Positions 41,594 to 49,924 of a stretch of DNA of 64,000 nt are shown here, one piece after another. The position numbers were made by a program, and so were the translations under genes. The stretch lies in NCBI RefSeq assembly GCF_900547735.1, contig NZ_URHZ01000011.1, positions 1 to 64,000 on the forward strand. Direction: 5' to 3'. This stretch comes from an uncultured Clostridium sp. Its GTDB lineage: Bacteria > Bacillota > Clostridia > Lachnospirales > Lachnospiraceae. The notes beneath the pieces were generated by a model. That model made no database searches. It had not been told where the DNA came from and was given only the letters and a program-made list of their open reading frames with translations. The number at the start of each line of letters is the position of its first letter. Within the stretch, counting starts at the first letter, position 1.

Positions 41594-41739
41594 GCATCCC
41601 AACTCACCGGCTGTCCCGGAAAGCATTCCCCTCCGGTATCGCCAAAAATGTTCTTCAAGACCGGAATCAGATACAGGGGATGTATCCTCTTTCGGCCATA
41701 TTTTCTTCAAGATTTTTCTGTCACAAGCGGATTAGATAG

Positions 41740-41768
41740 TTGACAAAACCGTCATCCCGTGGTACACT
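41740..41768 (+). promoter_or_regulatory. tRNA-Thr promoter
   Basis: TTGACA (41740-41745), 17 bases, TACACT (41763-41768). Confidence 0.75.
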
Positions 41769-41790
41769 AGTCAAGGCTTAAACGTCAGAT

Positions 41791-41863
41791 GCTGCTGTGG
41801 CTCAGTCGGTAGAGCGTCGCATTGGTAGTGCGGAGGTCACGGGTCCGATTCCCGTCAGCAGCT
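41791..41863 (+). tRNA. tRNA-Thr (anticodon GGU)
   Basis: 73 nt. GCTGCTG/CAGCAGC acceptor with discriminator T, anticodon stem TCGCA/TGCGG with loop TTGGTAG, T-stem ACGGG/CCCGT. The T-loop reads TCCGATT, with C at position 55, where nearly all tRNAs have U (pseudouridine). No encoded CCA. Confidence 0.92.
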
Positions 41864-41868
41864 CGATT

Positions 41869-41894
41869 AAAACCCTTGAATTTTCAAGGGTTTT
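41869..41894 (+). terminator. Terminator of tRNA-Thr
   Basis: AAAACCCTTGAA (41869-41880) pairs with TTCAAGGGTTTT (41883-41894), followed by more T. Confidence 0.9.
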
Positions 41895-42004
41895 TTTGAT
41901 GTTTTTAAATTCTTGGACTATGATCCGCGCTGAACTTTTTTCTGATTGACTAACATTTGGTGAACGCGGAAAATCATCATTTCTACAAATACAGCACAAA
42001 AAAT

Positions 42005-42034
42005 AGCAGGATACCTATTTCTAAGTACCCTGCT
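42005..42034 (-). terminator. Terminator of the sugar operon
   Basis: On the minus strand AGCAGG.GTAC...GTA.CCTGCT is followed by ATTTTTTT (to 41997). It closes the operon that begins at 50767. Confidence 0.8.
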
Positions 42035-42080
42035 TCATTTGGAAAATCAGCATATGCAGCTCAATATCCTGTCCAACCTG

Positions 42081-42917
42081 CTAATACTGCTCAAAGCACC
42101 TGCGTATTGTTTCCATATCTCTCCTGAGCAGTTCCATCTGCCGGTTCTCCGGCGCTTCGGCGCGGAGAGGCATCAGGTTATAATAATTCTCCGTGACAAT
42201 CCATCCCTCAAAGCCCTGCTGCCTCAGATACCGCATCTGACCGAAGAATTCGGTATTTCCCTGCCCCAGCAGCCGGTCCCCCGGATTCTCTATCCCGTCC
42301 TTCGTATGAAGTACGCTGTCCATCCACGAATACAGTCCCCGGAGCTGTTCACACTGATCCATATCAAAGTTAAATTTGAAGTTCTGTGTATCAAAGTGAA
42401 CCTTCAGATTTGGCTCATTCAGCTCCTCCAGCATCCGTATCTGGGCTTCTGAGTCCAGTGCATTTTCCGTCAGAATCAGGATTCCTTTCGCAGCCGCAGC
42501 ATGGCAGGCATAGCGCAGCGCCTCTTTCGTATTCTCCGTATGTTCTTCACTCCGAATCAGGTTTTCGAGAAAGTTGGGTATCATAATCCGATCGATCCCC
42601 AGCTGTCCGGCCGTTTCAATCCCCAGAGCAATCTGATCGTATGCAATCGCTCCGTTTTGCGTATTCCTGCCGTGGATAAATTCATGGACCATCACGTCGT
42701 TTAAAACAAGCGCCGGATATTCGATCCCATAACGCTCCCGGTCCTCCAGATATCCCTCCATCACCTCTCTCTGTGACAGAGGATATCCTGCCTCATAGCT
42801 GCCCAGTTCCAACTGGATTCCATCAAGCCCTGCTTCTTTGGCAGTCCTCGCTGCATAGAGGCCCCCTCCGGGAAGTCCCCAGGCAACCGCTCCCAGCTTA
42901 ATTTTCTTATTTTCCAT
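42081..42917 (-). CDS. Sugar phosphate isomerase/epimerase family protein (TIM barrel)
   Basis: A 278-residue xylose-isomerase-like TIM barrel. Metal-ligand candidates include ILTENAL (about 152), VHFDTQNFKFNFD (about 183), VLHTKDG (about 210) and WIVTENYY (about 245). Last gene of the sugar operon, 179 bases after hxlB. Two 14-base direct repeats (CGCTTAnCCCCATCCTC type, 42919-42952) lie just upstream and provide the ribosome site. It could be a ketose 3-epimerase acting before the kinase; this rests on operon context only. Confidence 0.87.
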   Translation of the reverse strand: MENKKIKLGAVAWGLPGGGLYAARTAKEAGLDGIQLELGSYEAGYPLSQREVMEGYLEDRERYGIEYPALVLNDVMVHEFIHGRNTQNGAIAYDQIALGIETAGQLGIDRIMIPNFLENLIRSEEHTENTKEALRYACHAAAAKGILILTENALDSEAQIRMLEELNEPNLKVHFDTQNFKFNFDMDQCEQLRGLYSWMDSVLHTKDGIENPGDRLLGQGNTEFFGQMRYLRQQGFEGWIVTENYYNLMPLRAEAPENRQMELLRRDMETIRRCFEQY

Positions 42918-42990
42918 CGCTTACCCCCATCCTCCGCTTATCCCCATCCTCAGTTCCGTGACCGCATTTTAACGGATACGGCTTCATTCA

Positions 42991-43070
42991 GTTTTGTTCG
43001 GCTTTGTTTGTCTTTATTCGGCTCTGTTCGTCTTTATTTGGCTTTGTTCGGCTTTATTCGGCTTTGTTTA
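42991..43070. repeat. Eight tandem 10-bp repeats inside the sugar operon
   Basis: Eight consecutive 10-base units with the consensus GCTTTGTTCG (variants TCTTTATTCG, GCTCTGTTCG and so on) fill 42991-43070 without interruption. They lie between hxlB and the last isomerase gene and encode no plausible protein. Confidence 0.9.
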
Positions 43071-43096
43071 GCTTTTCCCTGTACTCCTCTCCCCTG

Positions 43097-43654
43097 CTAC
43101 TCCAGATTACTATGGTTCCTGTACATTTCTTCACTGCTTATCTGATACCGCTCCATCAAAAGCAGAACCATAATATCACAGAGAATACCTGCGCTCTGTT
43201 CAAAAAGACTCCCCATGGGCTGTATGGAATCGCCGGACTTCCTGTTCTTGGCGGACGCTTTTAAAAGAACGGTTTCATCGCTCAGCTTCCCGAGCGTGGA
43301 ATCCCCTCTGGTTGTCACCAGGATAATTCCGGCTCCAATTTCCCTGGCTTTCGAAGCGTGTTCTATCAGCATGGGCGTCTCTCCGGAACCGCTCAGGATA
43401 AAGAGTACATCTCCGCCCGTCAGAGCCGGTGTCGTGGGCTCCCCCACCACGCTCGACTGAAATCCCATCTGCGTCAGCCTCATGGCAAACCCTTCCGCCT
43501 GGAGTCGGCTCCGCCCCGCTCCGTCACAGAAAATCCGATTTTCCCGTTCAAATTTCCCGGCCAGCCTGCACAGGGTTTCCGGCGGAACACTCTCAATGCA
43601 CTGGCAAAGCTCCTCCAAAACCTTTTCTACAACTGTCTCACTTTTCATATCCAT
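43097..43654 (-). CDS. hxlB: 6-phospho-3-hexuloisomerase (SIS domain)
   Basis: A 185-residue SIS-domain isomerase, which interconverts arabino-3-hexulose-6-phosphate and fructose-6-phosphate. Family features are the FCDGAGRSRLQAEGFAMRL loop near residue 45, the LSGSGETPML phosphate loop near 90, and SIQPMGSLFEQ near 145. The start is ATG at 43654 or 43648; AGGGG lies 4 or 10 bases upstream. The longer open frame overlaps the permease stop. The partner synthase HxlA is not in the operon; the RPE-type epimerase upstream belongs to the same barrel family and may act with it. Confidence 0.88.
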   Translation of the reverse strand: MDMKSETVVEKVLEELCQCIESVPPETLCRLAGKFERENRIFCDGAGRSRLQAEGFAMRLTQMGFQSSVVGEPTTPALTGGDVLFILSGSGETPMLIEHASKAREIGAGIILVTTRGDSTLGKLSDETVLLKASAKNRKSGDSIQPMGSLFEQSAGILCDIMVLLLMERYQISSEEMYRNHSNLE

Positions 43655-43704
43655 CTGTCCCCTGTCTTTATCATCTTTTAGCTCCGTTCCGGCGCGGCGG
43701 AACA

Positions 43705-44694
43705 TTAATTTCGCTTCAGTGACCTGACCAGAGCCTGAAGGGAACCGCCTGATTTAATGTAATCAATATAAACGGCAATCAGAATTACGATGCCCTGCAC
43801 CACGTACTGCCAGGAGGAATCGATTCCCAGAAGGTTCATGCCGTTTTTAAGGATTCCTATGACAATGACGCCGATCACGGTGCCGGAAATGCTTCCCTTT
43901 CCGCCGCTCATACTGGTACCGCCGAGAACAACGGCTGCGATGGCATCCATCTCGGCGCCGTCACCCATGATCATCGTGGCCGTAAATGTTCTTCCTACGG
44001 TCAGGACTCCGGCCAGCGCAGCCAGAAATCCGCTGAAGGCAAACACAAAAAATGTTACCCATTTTACATTAATTCCGGAATATTCCGCCGCCATCCGGTT
44101 ACCGCCGGTGGCGTAGATATGGCGTCCCATCCTGGTTCGGTTCAGTATAAAGGAGGAGACAATCACAACGGCGATAATCAGGTAGAGCTGGATGGGAAGA
44201 CCGAAGATACTGCCCATTCCCCAGAAGGTATAGGAATCATCGAGCACGGCGATTGTCTGGGCATGGGTATAGATTCTGGCAATGCCTCTGCCGATGTTCA
44301 TGGTAGCCAAAGTCACGATAAAGGCAGGGATCGTGGTGCGGGAAACAATGATTCCGTTCAGGCCGCCAATCAGCGTTCCAAAGAACAGGCCGATCACGAT
44401 TCCCACCGGAACGGGAAGTCCCAGCCAGCTAATCATTCCCGCGCTGACACAGCCCGTGACCGCAATCACCGAACCGACGGACAGATCGATCCCGCCGAGC
44501 AGGATGACAAATGTCATGCCGCAGGCCAGATACAGATTGATTGTAATCTGGCGGACCACATTAAAAAAGTTTGTAACCGTAGCAAATTTATCTGTCATAA
44601 AGGTAAGGCCCAGACACAGGATAAACAGGCCCATCAAAATTCCGAAATTCATTTTAACCGTGTTGACAACCGACTGTCCAAATTTATTTTTCAT
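43705..44694 (-). CDS. Sugar ABC transporter permease (RbsC type)
   Basis: A 329-residue permease with about nine to ten membrane segments. Signature regions are LLGGIDLSVGSVIAVTG, the GRGIARIYT loop and the final GILKNGMNLLGIDSSWQ. It belongs to the ribose/allose/xylose group. It follows the ATPase by 18 bases and works with the binding protein at 46403. Confidence 0.94.
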   Translation of the reverse strand: MKNKFGQSVVNTVKMNFGILMGLFILCLGLTFMTDKFATVTNFFNVVRQITINLYLACGMTFVILLGGIDLSVGSVIAVTGCVSAGMISWLGLPVPVGIVIGLFFGTLIGGLNGIIVSRTTIPAFIVTLATMNIGRGIARIYTHAQTIAVLDDSYTFWGMGSIFGLPIQLYLIIAVVIVSSFILNRTRMGRHIYATGGNRMAAEYSGINVKWVTFFVFAFSGFLAALAGVLTVGRTFTATMIMGDGAEMDAIAAVVLGGTSMSGGKGSISGTVIGVIVIGILKNGMNLLGIDSSWQYVVQGIVILIAVYIDYIKSGGSLQALVRSLKRN

Positions 44695-44712
44695 AATTTC
44701 ACTTCTTTCCCC

Positions 44713-46203
44713 TTAGATTTCCTTTGTCGATAATTCCATAATTCTTTCCTGGGTGAATTCCTCACGATTCAGTATTCCGGTGGTGCGCCCCTGGTTCATA
44801 ACCACAATCCGGTCGCACATGTTGATTAATTCCGGCATCTCGGAGGAGATAAAAATAATGGACAGACCGTCTGCCGTCAATTTGTCGATCAGATGATAAA
44901 TGTCCGATTTTGTTTTTACATCAATTCCTCTGGTGGGTTCGTCCAGAATCAGAATCTTCTTCGTCACCAGCAGCCACCGGCTGATGATCACCTTCTGCTG
45001 GTTTCCGCCGCTCAGGCGTCCGATCGCCTGCTCCACTCCCGCATATTTTGTCTGCATGATGTCGTCGACATATCTCTTAGTGAGTTCCAGTTCTTTTTTC
45101 CGGTCGTAGCGCCCGCCTTTTAGAAATTCGCCCATCACCTCCAGCGTTGCGTTAAAGCGGATTCCCTGCACCGGGTAAATCCCCTCTTTTTTCCGGTCCT
45201 CCGGCACAAGGCCTATCCCGTAATTCATTGCGTCCTTTACGCTGTGTATTCTGGCCTCTTTTCCGTCCAGCTCAATGACGCCTCCGTCCTTTTTTCTAAG
45301 GCCGAAGATACAGGCCATGGCCTCCGACCGCCCCGAACCGACCAGTCCGGAGAATCCCAGCACCTCCCCTTTGTGTAAATCAAAGGAAACGTCCCTTACT
45401 TCCTTTCCCGATGCCAGATGCCGGGTCCTGAGCACTATTTCACCGGTCGAATGGTTATGTTTTTCGTACAAATCCCCAAGCGTCCTTCCGACCATCAGGC
45501 TGACCAGCTTATCGTGGGAAGTCTCCTTTGTCACCACCGTGTCAATGTACTTTCCGTCCCTCATCACCGTAATGCGGTCCGCAATCACATCTAACTCCGA
45601 CATCCTGTGGCTGATGTAAATAATTCCCACGCCCTTTTCCTTCAGCTTTTTCACCGCCTCAAAGAGCACATCCACCTCCGTGTCCGTGAGGGAGGAGGTC
45701 GGTTCGTCCATGACAATAATCTTTGCCCCAAATGAGATTGCCCTGATGATCTCGACCATCTGCTGCTGCGCTATGTTCAGTTTCCCCACTATCTGGGACG
45801 GTTCCAGCTTAAGCTCCAGGGCGCTTAAAAACGCGGCCGCATCCGCATTCATTTTCGCGGTGTCAACCGTTCCAAGCTTCGTCTTCGGTTCCTGACCGAG
45901 AAATATGTTTTCGGCGATTGTCATATACGGTATCAGCATCAATTCCTGATGAATCACCCGGATTCCGTGTTTTTTCGCACTGTCCACATTGGTGATTTCC
46001 ACCTTTTTACCGTCCACATATATCTCGCCGCCGTCCCTGCTGTAAGCGCCTCCCAGGATTTTAATCAGCGTGGACTTACCCGCGCCGTTTTCACCGAGCA
46101 GTGCGTGAACCTCCCCCGAGCGCAGCTCCAGCCTGACGTCCTCCAGTACTTTTACATCAGAAAAGGATTTCGTGATTCCATCCATTTTAAGCAACTGTTC
46201 CAT
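44713..46203 (-). CDS. Sugar ABC transporter ATP-binding protein (RbsA type, two ATPase domains)
   Basis: A 496-residue tandem ATPase. The first domain has Walker A GENGAGKST and Walker B IIVMDEPTSSL with a degenerate signature (LNIAQQQMVEI); the second has GLVGSGRSE, signature LSGGNQQKV and LILDEPTRGIDV. This asymmetry is standard for RbsA/MglA proteins. ATG 46203 is chosen since AAGGAG precedes it at good distance; the long upstream frame runs into the terminator hairpin. Confidence 0.94.
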   Translation of the reverse strand: MEQLLKMDGITKSFSDVKVLEDVRLELRSGEVHALLGENGAGKSTLIKILGGAYSRDGGEIYVDGKKVEITNVDSAKKHGIRVIHQELMLIPYMTIAENIFLGQEPKTKLGTVDTAKMNADAAAFLSALELKLEPSQIVGKLNIAQQQMVEIIRAISFGAKIIVMDEPTSSLTDTEVDVLFEAVKKLKEKGVGIIYISHRMSELDVIADRITVMRDGKYIDTVVTKETSHDKLVSLMVGRTLGDLYEKHNHSTGEIVLRTRHLASGKEVRDVSFDLHKGEVLGFSGLVGSGRSEAMACIFGLRKKDGGVIELDGKEARIHSVKDAMNYGIGLVPEDRKKEGIYPVQGIRFNATLEVMGEFLKGGRYDRKKELELTKRYVDDIMQTKYAGVEQAIGRLSGGNQQKVIISRWLLVTKKILILDEPTRGIDVKTKSDIYHLIDKLTADGLSIIFISSEMPELINMCDRIVVMNQGRTTGILNREEFTQERIMELSTKEI

Positions 46204-46264
46204 ATTTTGCTCCTTCATATGTTCCCATTTCCTATGGTTCTCCCTCAAAAGGCCTGTCTTCAAA

Positions 46265-46295
46265 AAGTGGGCGGCAAGTCGCATGCCGCCCACTT
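46265..46295 (-). terminator. Intra-operon terminator after the binding-protein gene
   Basis: AAGTGGGCGGCA and TGCCGCCCACTT form a perfect 12-bp stem with a 7-base loop; on the minus strand TTTTT follows. It lies between the binding protein and the ATPase, where partial termination would give excess binding protein. Confidence 0.8.
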
Positions 46296-46402
46296 AAAAC
46301 GCCGTTGCCGTCCGCATCCCGGTTAAAAAGAAGCTGGGCCGCGGACCATATCACGCTTCGCCTCAGAAAGCCGGGCCGCAGCGAAACGCCTCTTTCTGCT
46401 GT

Positions 46403-47437
46403 TTACTGCCAGCCGGCATTTAAGTAATCCTTGATATTACTGCTGTCAATCGTAAATGCAGGAACGTCAATCTGGAACTGTTCCGGTTTCTGGCCGCCTA
46501 AAATTGTCTTTGCAACTTCATAGCAGTTTGTTCCGATTTTGATCGGAGACTGGGCTGCCGTCATCTTGTAGATACTTCCCTCTTTTGCAATTACCTGTTT
46601 TGCTTCCGGAGCGCCGTCCACACCGTAAATTGCAACGTCTGCGCCGGATGTCGTGCATGCTGCATAAGCTCCCATGCCGGCCTGGTCATTGATGGAGAAA
46701 ATAGCAACGATGTCGGGATGAGCCTGTAAAATATCGCTTGTGATGTTCTGGCCCTTTTCTACCGTGCCTTCCGCGTCAAAAGTTGCAACTACTTCAAAAC
46801 CTTTTCCCTCGATTGTCTTCATGAATCCTTCCTCACGATCCAGGCAGGCGCTGTTAGCCGGGTAATTGAGAATTGCAATTTTGCCGCCGTCTGGGAAATC
46901 CTTAATCATGGATTCTCCGCAGAGTTTTCCGGCCTGAACGTTGTCGGTCGCCACATAGGCGTCTACCAGCTCCAGGTTTGCAACGGAAGAGTCAAAGTTG
47001 ATGACCGGAATTCCGGCTTCTTTTAATTTCTGGAGAGCCGGTGCCACGGCGTCTCTGTCAACCGGATTTAAGAACACTGCCGATACATCCTGGGCAATAA
47101 AGTCTTCGATAATCTGGATCTGTTTTGTACTGTCCTGCTGCGCATCCACGACAACGGTCTTGTTTCCGTCGGCCTCCGCCGCCTGTGTGATGGAATCCGC
47201 CACCGTCTTAAAGAAATCCGACTCGATCCAGTAGGTGACGCCGAAAGTCTTTCCGCCCTCTGCCGCGCTGTCTTTCGCCTCCTCCGCTTTCTCTTCCGTT
47301 GTCTCCGCAGGCGCTGCCGCCTCGGCTGCCGGAGCTGCCGTTTCCGGCGCCTTCGTCTCGGATGCTGCGTTTGAGCAGCCGAACAAAGCTGTCGCTGCTA
47401 CCGCGATTGTGAGTGCTGCCACGATTTTTTTCTTCAT
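46403..47437 (-). CDS. Sugar ABC transporter substrate-binding lipoprotein (RbsB type)
   Basis: A 344-residue type I periplasmic-binding-fold lipoprotein: signal ending ATALFGCSN, a 50-residue linker of Ala, Glu and Thr, then the sugar-binding domain with QIIEDFIAQDVSAVFLNPVD, GIPVINFDSSV and DIVAIFSINDQAGMGAYAA. ATG 47437 follows GGAGG. Together with the ATPase and permease it forms a ribose/allose/xylose-class importer; the sugar is not identified. Confidence 0.93.
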   Translation of the reverse strand: MKKKIVAALTIAVAATALFGCSNAASETKAPETAAPAAEAAAPAETTEEKAEEAKDSAAEGGKTFGVTYWIESDFFKTVADSITQAAEADGNKTVVVDAQQDSTKQIQIIEDFIAQDVSAVFLNPVDRDAVAPALQKLKEAGIPVINFDSSVANLELVDAYVATDNVQAGKLCGESMIKDFPDGGKIAILNYPANSACLDREEGFMKTIEGKGFEVVATFDAEGTVEKGQNITSDILQAHPDIVAIFSINDQAGMGAYAACTTSGADVAIYGVDGAPEAKQVIAKEGSIYKMTAAQSPIKIGTNCYEVAKTILGGQKPEQFQIDVPAFTIDSSNIKDYLNAGWQ

Positions 47438-47513
47438 AGTATTTTCCTCCACTTTTTTTCGGCACATTTTGCCTTATTTATAGTTAACACCGCTTCCGCG
47501 GCAAACTATTTCC

Positions 47514-47588
47514 TGTTGTTCTCCGGTCCTTCTGCCGTTCCCCGATTCTCATGTTGTTCCCGGTCCTTCCGCCGTTCCCCGGTTCTCC
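47514..47588. repeat. Two imperfect 37-38-bp tandem repeats
   Basis: TGTTGTTC followed by CCGGTCCTTCTGCCGTTCC and so on appears at 47514-47551 and again at 47552-47588. Non-coding, between the FGGY kinase and the binding-protein gene. Confidence 0.85.
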
Positions 47589-47606
47589 CGCCGCACCCAG
47601 GTTCCC

Positions 47607-49145
47607 TTACTCTTCGAGATTATCCAAATCGTACAGAAGGCCGAAATCCGTTTTCATATCCTCATACAGCCGGTCGTACAGCCTGTGATAATTTCTGTAC
47701 CGCTTCACTTCCCGGGGAATCGGTGTCTCCGCCAGACTGGTGCTGATTAATTTCCTGCAGGTATCCACCACGTTATCAAAGACTCCGGCTCCCACCCCGG
47801 CCAGTATCGCCGCGCCGTAAGCGGGGCCTTCCTCCTGTTTCAGGATGCGTATTTCACATTCATACAGATCGGCCATAATCTGCCTCCATACGTGGCTTTT
47901 GCAGCCTCCGCCGCAAACTCTCATGGATGTCACCGTGTTTCCCAGTTCCTTCAGAATATTATTGCAGTCTGCCAGGGAGTAGGTGATTCCCTCCATAATC
48001 GCGCGGAGCATATGCGCCTTTCCGTGTATCGTATTCAACCCTACAAATGCGCCCCTGCACTTCGGATTCATATGGGGCGTCCGTTCTCCCATCAGATAAG
48101 GCAGGTAAATCAGCCTCCCGCTCCCCGGCTCGATTCCGGCGGCCGCCTCGTTGATTAAAGTATAGATATCCGTCCCCGTCCGTTCGGCCTCTTCTTCCAT
48201 GTCCCGGCAGAAGGCATCTTTGAACCATTCCAGCGAAAGTCCGGCCGCCTGGGGGCCTCCCATTGTAAAATACCCTCCCGGCACGGCACAGCAGCAGACG
48301 TGGAGACCGCCGTCCGGTATCCTTGTAAAATGATCCAGATGCGTATATACAATGGCCGACGTTCCGATCGTTGTAAATGCCCCGTTATCCAGAACCACCC
48401 CGGTTCCGACTGCGGCGGCGGCATTATCAGCGGCTCCGGCCACAACCTTTACGTCAGGCGCCAGACCGCATTTTTTTGCAATCTCCGGCAGCAGGGTTCC
48501 CGTCACTTCCTGGGATTCGTATACTTTTCCAAGGAGCGCCGGATCAATATCCAGCGTTTTAAGAACCTCCTGTGACCAGCGCCTGTTTTTAACATCCAGA
48601 AGCTGCATACCGGATGCGTCCGATACGTCCGTCGCAAACTCACCCGTGAGAATGTAGCGGATATAGTCCTTCGGCAGCAGAATGTGACGGCATTTCGCAT
48701 ACAGCTCCGGCTCATTTTCCTTCACCCAGAGAATTTTGGCCGCCGTCCAGGCCGCAATCGGGGGATTGGCCGTAATCTCCATCCATTTTTCAAGAGGCAT
48801 GAGCCCGAGCATCTCCTCCACCTGGGCGGACGACCTCTGATCACACCATATGATAGAGCGCCGCAGCGGTTTTCCCTCCCCGTCCAGCATGACGAGGCCA
48901 TGCATCTGACCTGAAAATCCGATTCCTTTAATTTCTTCCTTTCCCACTCCCGATTTCTCCGTCACTTCTTTCAGCGTTTCAAGAACCGCACGTCTCCAGT
49001 CCTCCGGATCCTGTTCCGCCCATCCGTTTCCGGGCTGGTACAGGGGATATTCCCTGGATGCCTGGGCCGTAATCTCTCCTTCCGAATCCATCAGAAGTGT
49101 CTTTGTAGCGCTTGTTCCTATATCAATTCCTATCACGTACTCCAT
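47607..49145 (-). CDS. xylB: FGGY-family sugar kinase (xylulokinase)
   Basis: A 512-residue kinase of the FGGY family, closest in pattern to xylulokinase. The N-terminal ATPase fold starts GIDIGTSATKTLLMD; ISGQMHGLV-type sequence appears as GFSGQMHGLVMLD (about 80), KDYIRYILTGE near 160, and GAADNAAAAVGTG (about 250) plus CGGGCKSHVWRQ (about 395) in the C-terminal half. It phosphorylates a ketopentose or ketohexose imported by the adjacent transporter. The symbol is by family; D-allulose or another ketose is also possible given the epimerase and hexuloisomerase neighbours. Confidence 0.88.
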   Translation of the reverse strand: MEYVIGIDIGTSATKTLLMDSEGEITAQASREYPLYQPGNGWAEQDPEDWRRAVLETLKEVTEKSGVGKEEIKGIGFSGQMHGLVMLDGEGKPLRRSIIWCDQRSSAQVEEMLGLMPLEKWMEITANPPIAAWTAAKILWVKENEPELYAKCRHILLPKDYIRYILTGEFATDVSDASGMQLLDVKNRRWSQEVLKTLDIDPALLGKVYESQEVTGTLLPEIAKKCGLAPDVKVVAGAADNAAAAVGTGVVLDNGAFTTIGTSAIVYTHLDHFTRIPDGGLHVCCCAVPGGYFTMGGPQAAGLSLEWFKDAFCRDMEEEAERTGTDIYTLINEAAAGIEPGSGRLIYLPYLMGERTPHMNPKCRGAFVGLNTIHGKAHMLRAIMEGITYSLADCNNILKELGNTVTSMRVCGGGCKSHVWRQIMADLYECEIRILKQEEGPAYGAAILAGVGAGVFDNVVDTCRKLISTSLAETPIPREVKRYRNYHRLYDRLYEDMKTDFGLLYDLDNLEE

Positions 49146-49200
49146 TCTTTACCGCCTCCCCGGTTCATCGACTTTTATTCCATGCGCACCGGCAGGAATC

Positions 49201-49914
49201 TTACACTGCCTTCTCCGCCGTTCTCTGTTTCATTTCCCTCTCCATAATCGCCCTGTAAGCGCCGATATTCCTTTCCAGACTGCCGGAAAACAATCCTTTT
49301 CCGGCCACGATAATCCCGGCTCCCGCTTCCAGCACCCTGCCCAGGTTAGCCGGAGTGATGTCGCCGTCCACCTCAATCGGAATCTCCCGCCCGATTTTTC
49401 TAAGCAAATGCCGGGCCTGTGCAATTCTTCCGGCCGATTCATTCAGAAAGGTCTGGCCTTTTAATCCGGGAGCCACCGTCATCAGCTGCAGCCGATCAAC
49501 CAGTTCCCATATTTTCAGATCCACCGCCCTGCCCGCCAGCGATTCAACCGGCGTCCCCGGGTTCAGCGCGATCCCGGCCTGTCTGCCCAGGCTGCGGACG
49601 GCCTCCAAAGTTCTTCCCATATTCCCGCACGCCTCCCAGTGAACCGTGATTCCATCGGCCCCCGCCTCACTGAACGCCCGCACAAACCGCAGCGGTTCCT
49701 CAATCATCAGATGGACATCCAGAAAGAAATCCGTGGCCTCCCGGAGCGCGGCCACAAAATCGGGGCCAAAGGACAGGTTCGGGACAAAAATCCCATCCAT
49801 AATGTCAATATGTAACTGCCTGATTCCGGCCCGTTTCATGACGGCCATCTGCTGTTGCAGATGAAGATAGTCGGCCGCATAGACCGATGGGGCTAATTGA
49901 TACATTTCATTCAC
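49201..49914 (-). CDS. Ribulose-phosphate 3-epimerase family protein (RPE/AlsE-like)
   Basis: A 237-residue TIM barrel of the RPE family, which epimerises ribulose-5-phosphate/xylulose-5-phosphate or allulose-6-phosphate/fructose-6-phosphate. Metal and catalytic residues lie in LHIDIMDGIFVPNLSFG (about 35), DVHLMIEEP (about 67) and IEVDGDITPAN (about 176). GTG at 49914 has GGAG seven bases upstream; the in-frame ATG two codons earlier is too close to it. The QLMTVAPGLKGQTF loop departs from the usual VNPGFGGQ. In this operon, an AlsE-like role with a C6 sugar phosphate is plausible. Confidence 0.88.
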   Translation of the reverse strand: MNEMYQLAPSVYAADYLHLQQQMAVMKRAGIRQLHIDIMDGIFVPNLSFGPDFVAALREATDFFLDVHLMIEEPLRFVRAFSEAGADGITVHWEACGNMGRTLEAVRSLGRQAGIALNPGTPVESLAGRAVDLKIWELVDRLQLMTVAPGLKGQTFLNESAGRIAQARHLLRKIGREIPIEVDGDITPANLGRVLEAGAGIIVAGKGLFSGSLERNIGAYRAIMEREMKQRTAEKAV

Positions 49915-49924
49915 TTTCATTCTC

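Noticed and set aside
37427..41863. CRISPR array or integron-like cassette among the tRNA genes
   Set aside because: No regularly spaced repeats, no integrase and no cas genes; the repeats present are short tandem duplications.
43004..43264. 86-codon plus-strand frame starting in the 10-bp repeats
   Set aside because: It runs through the repeat array and opposite hxlB; the Phe/Leu/Ser-rich start is the translation of the repeats.
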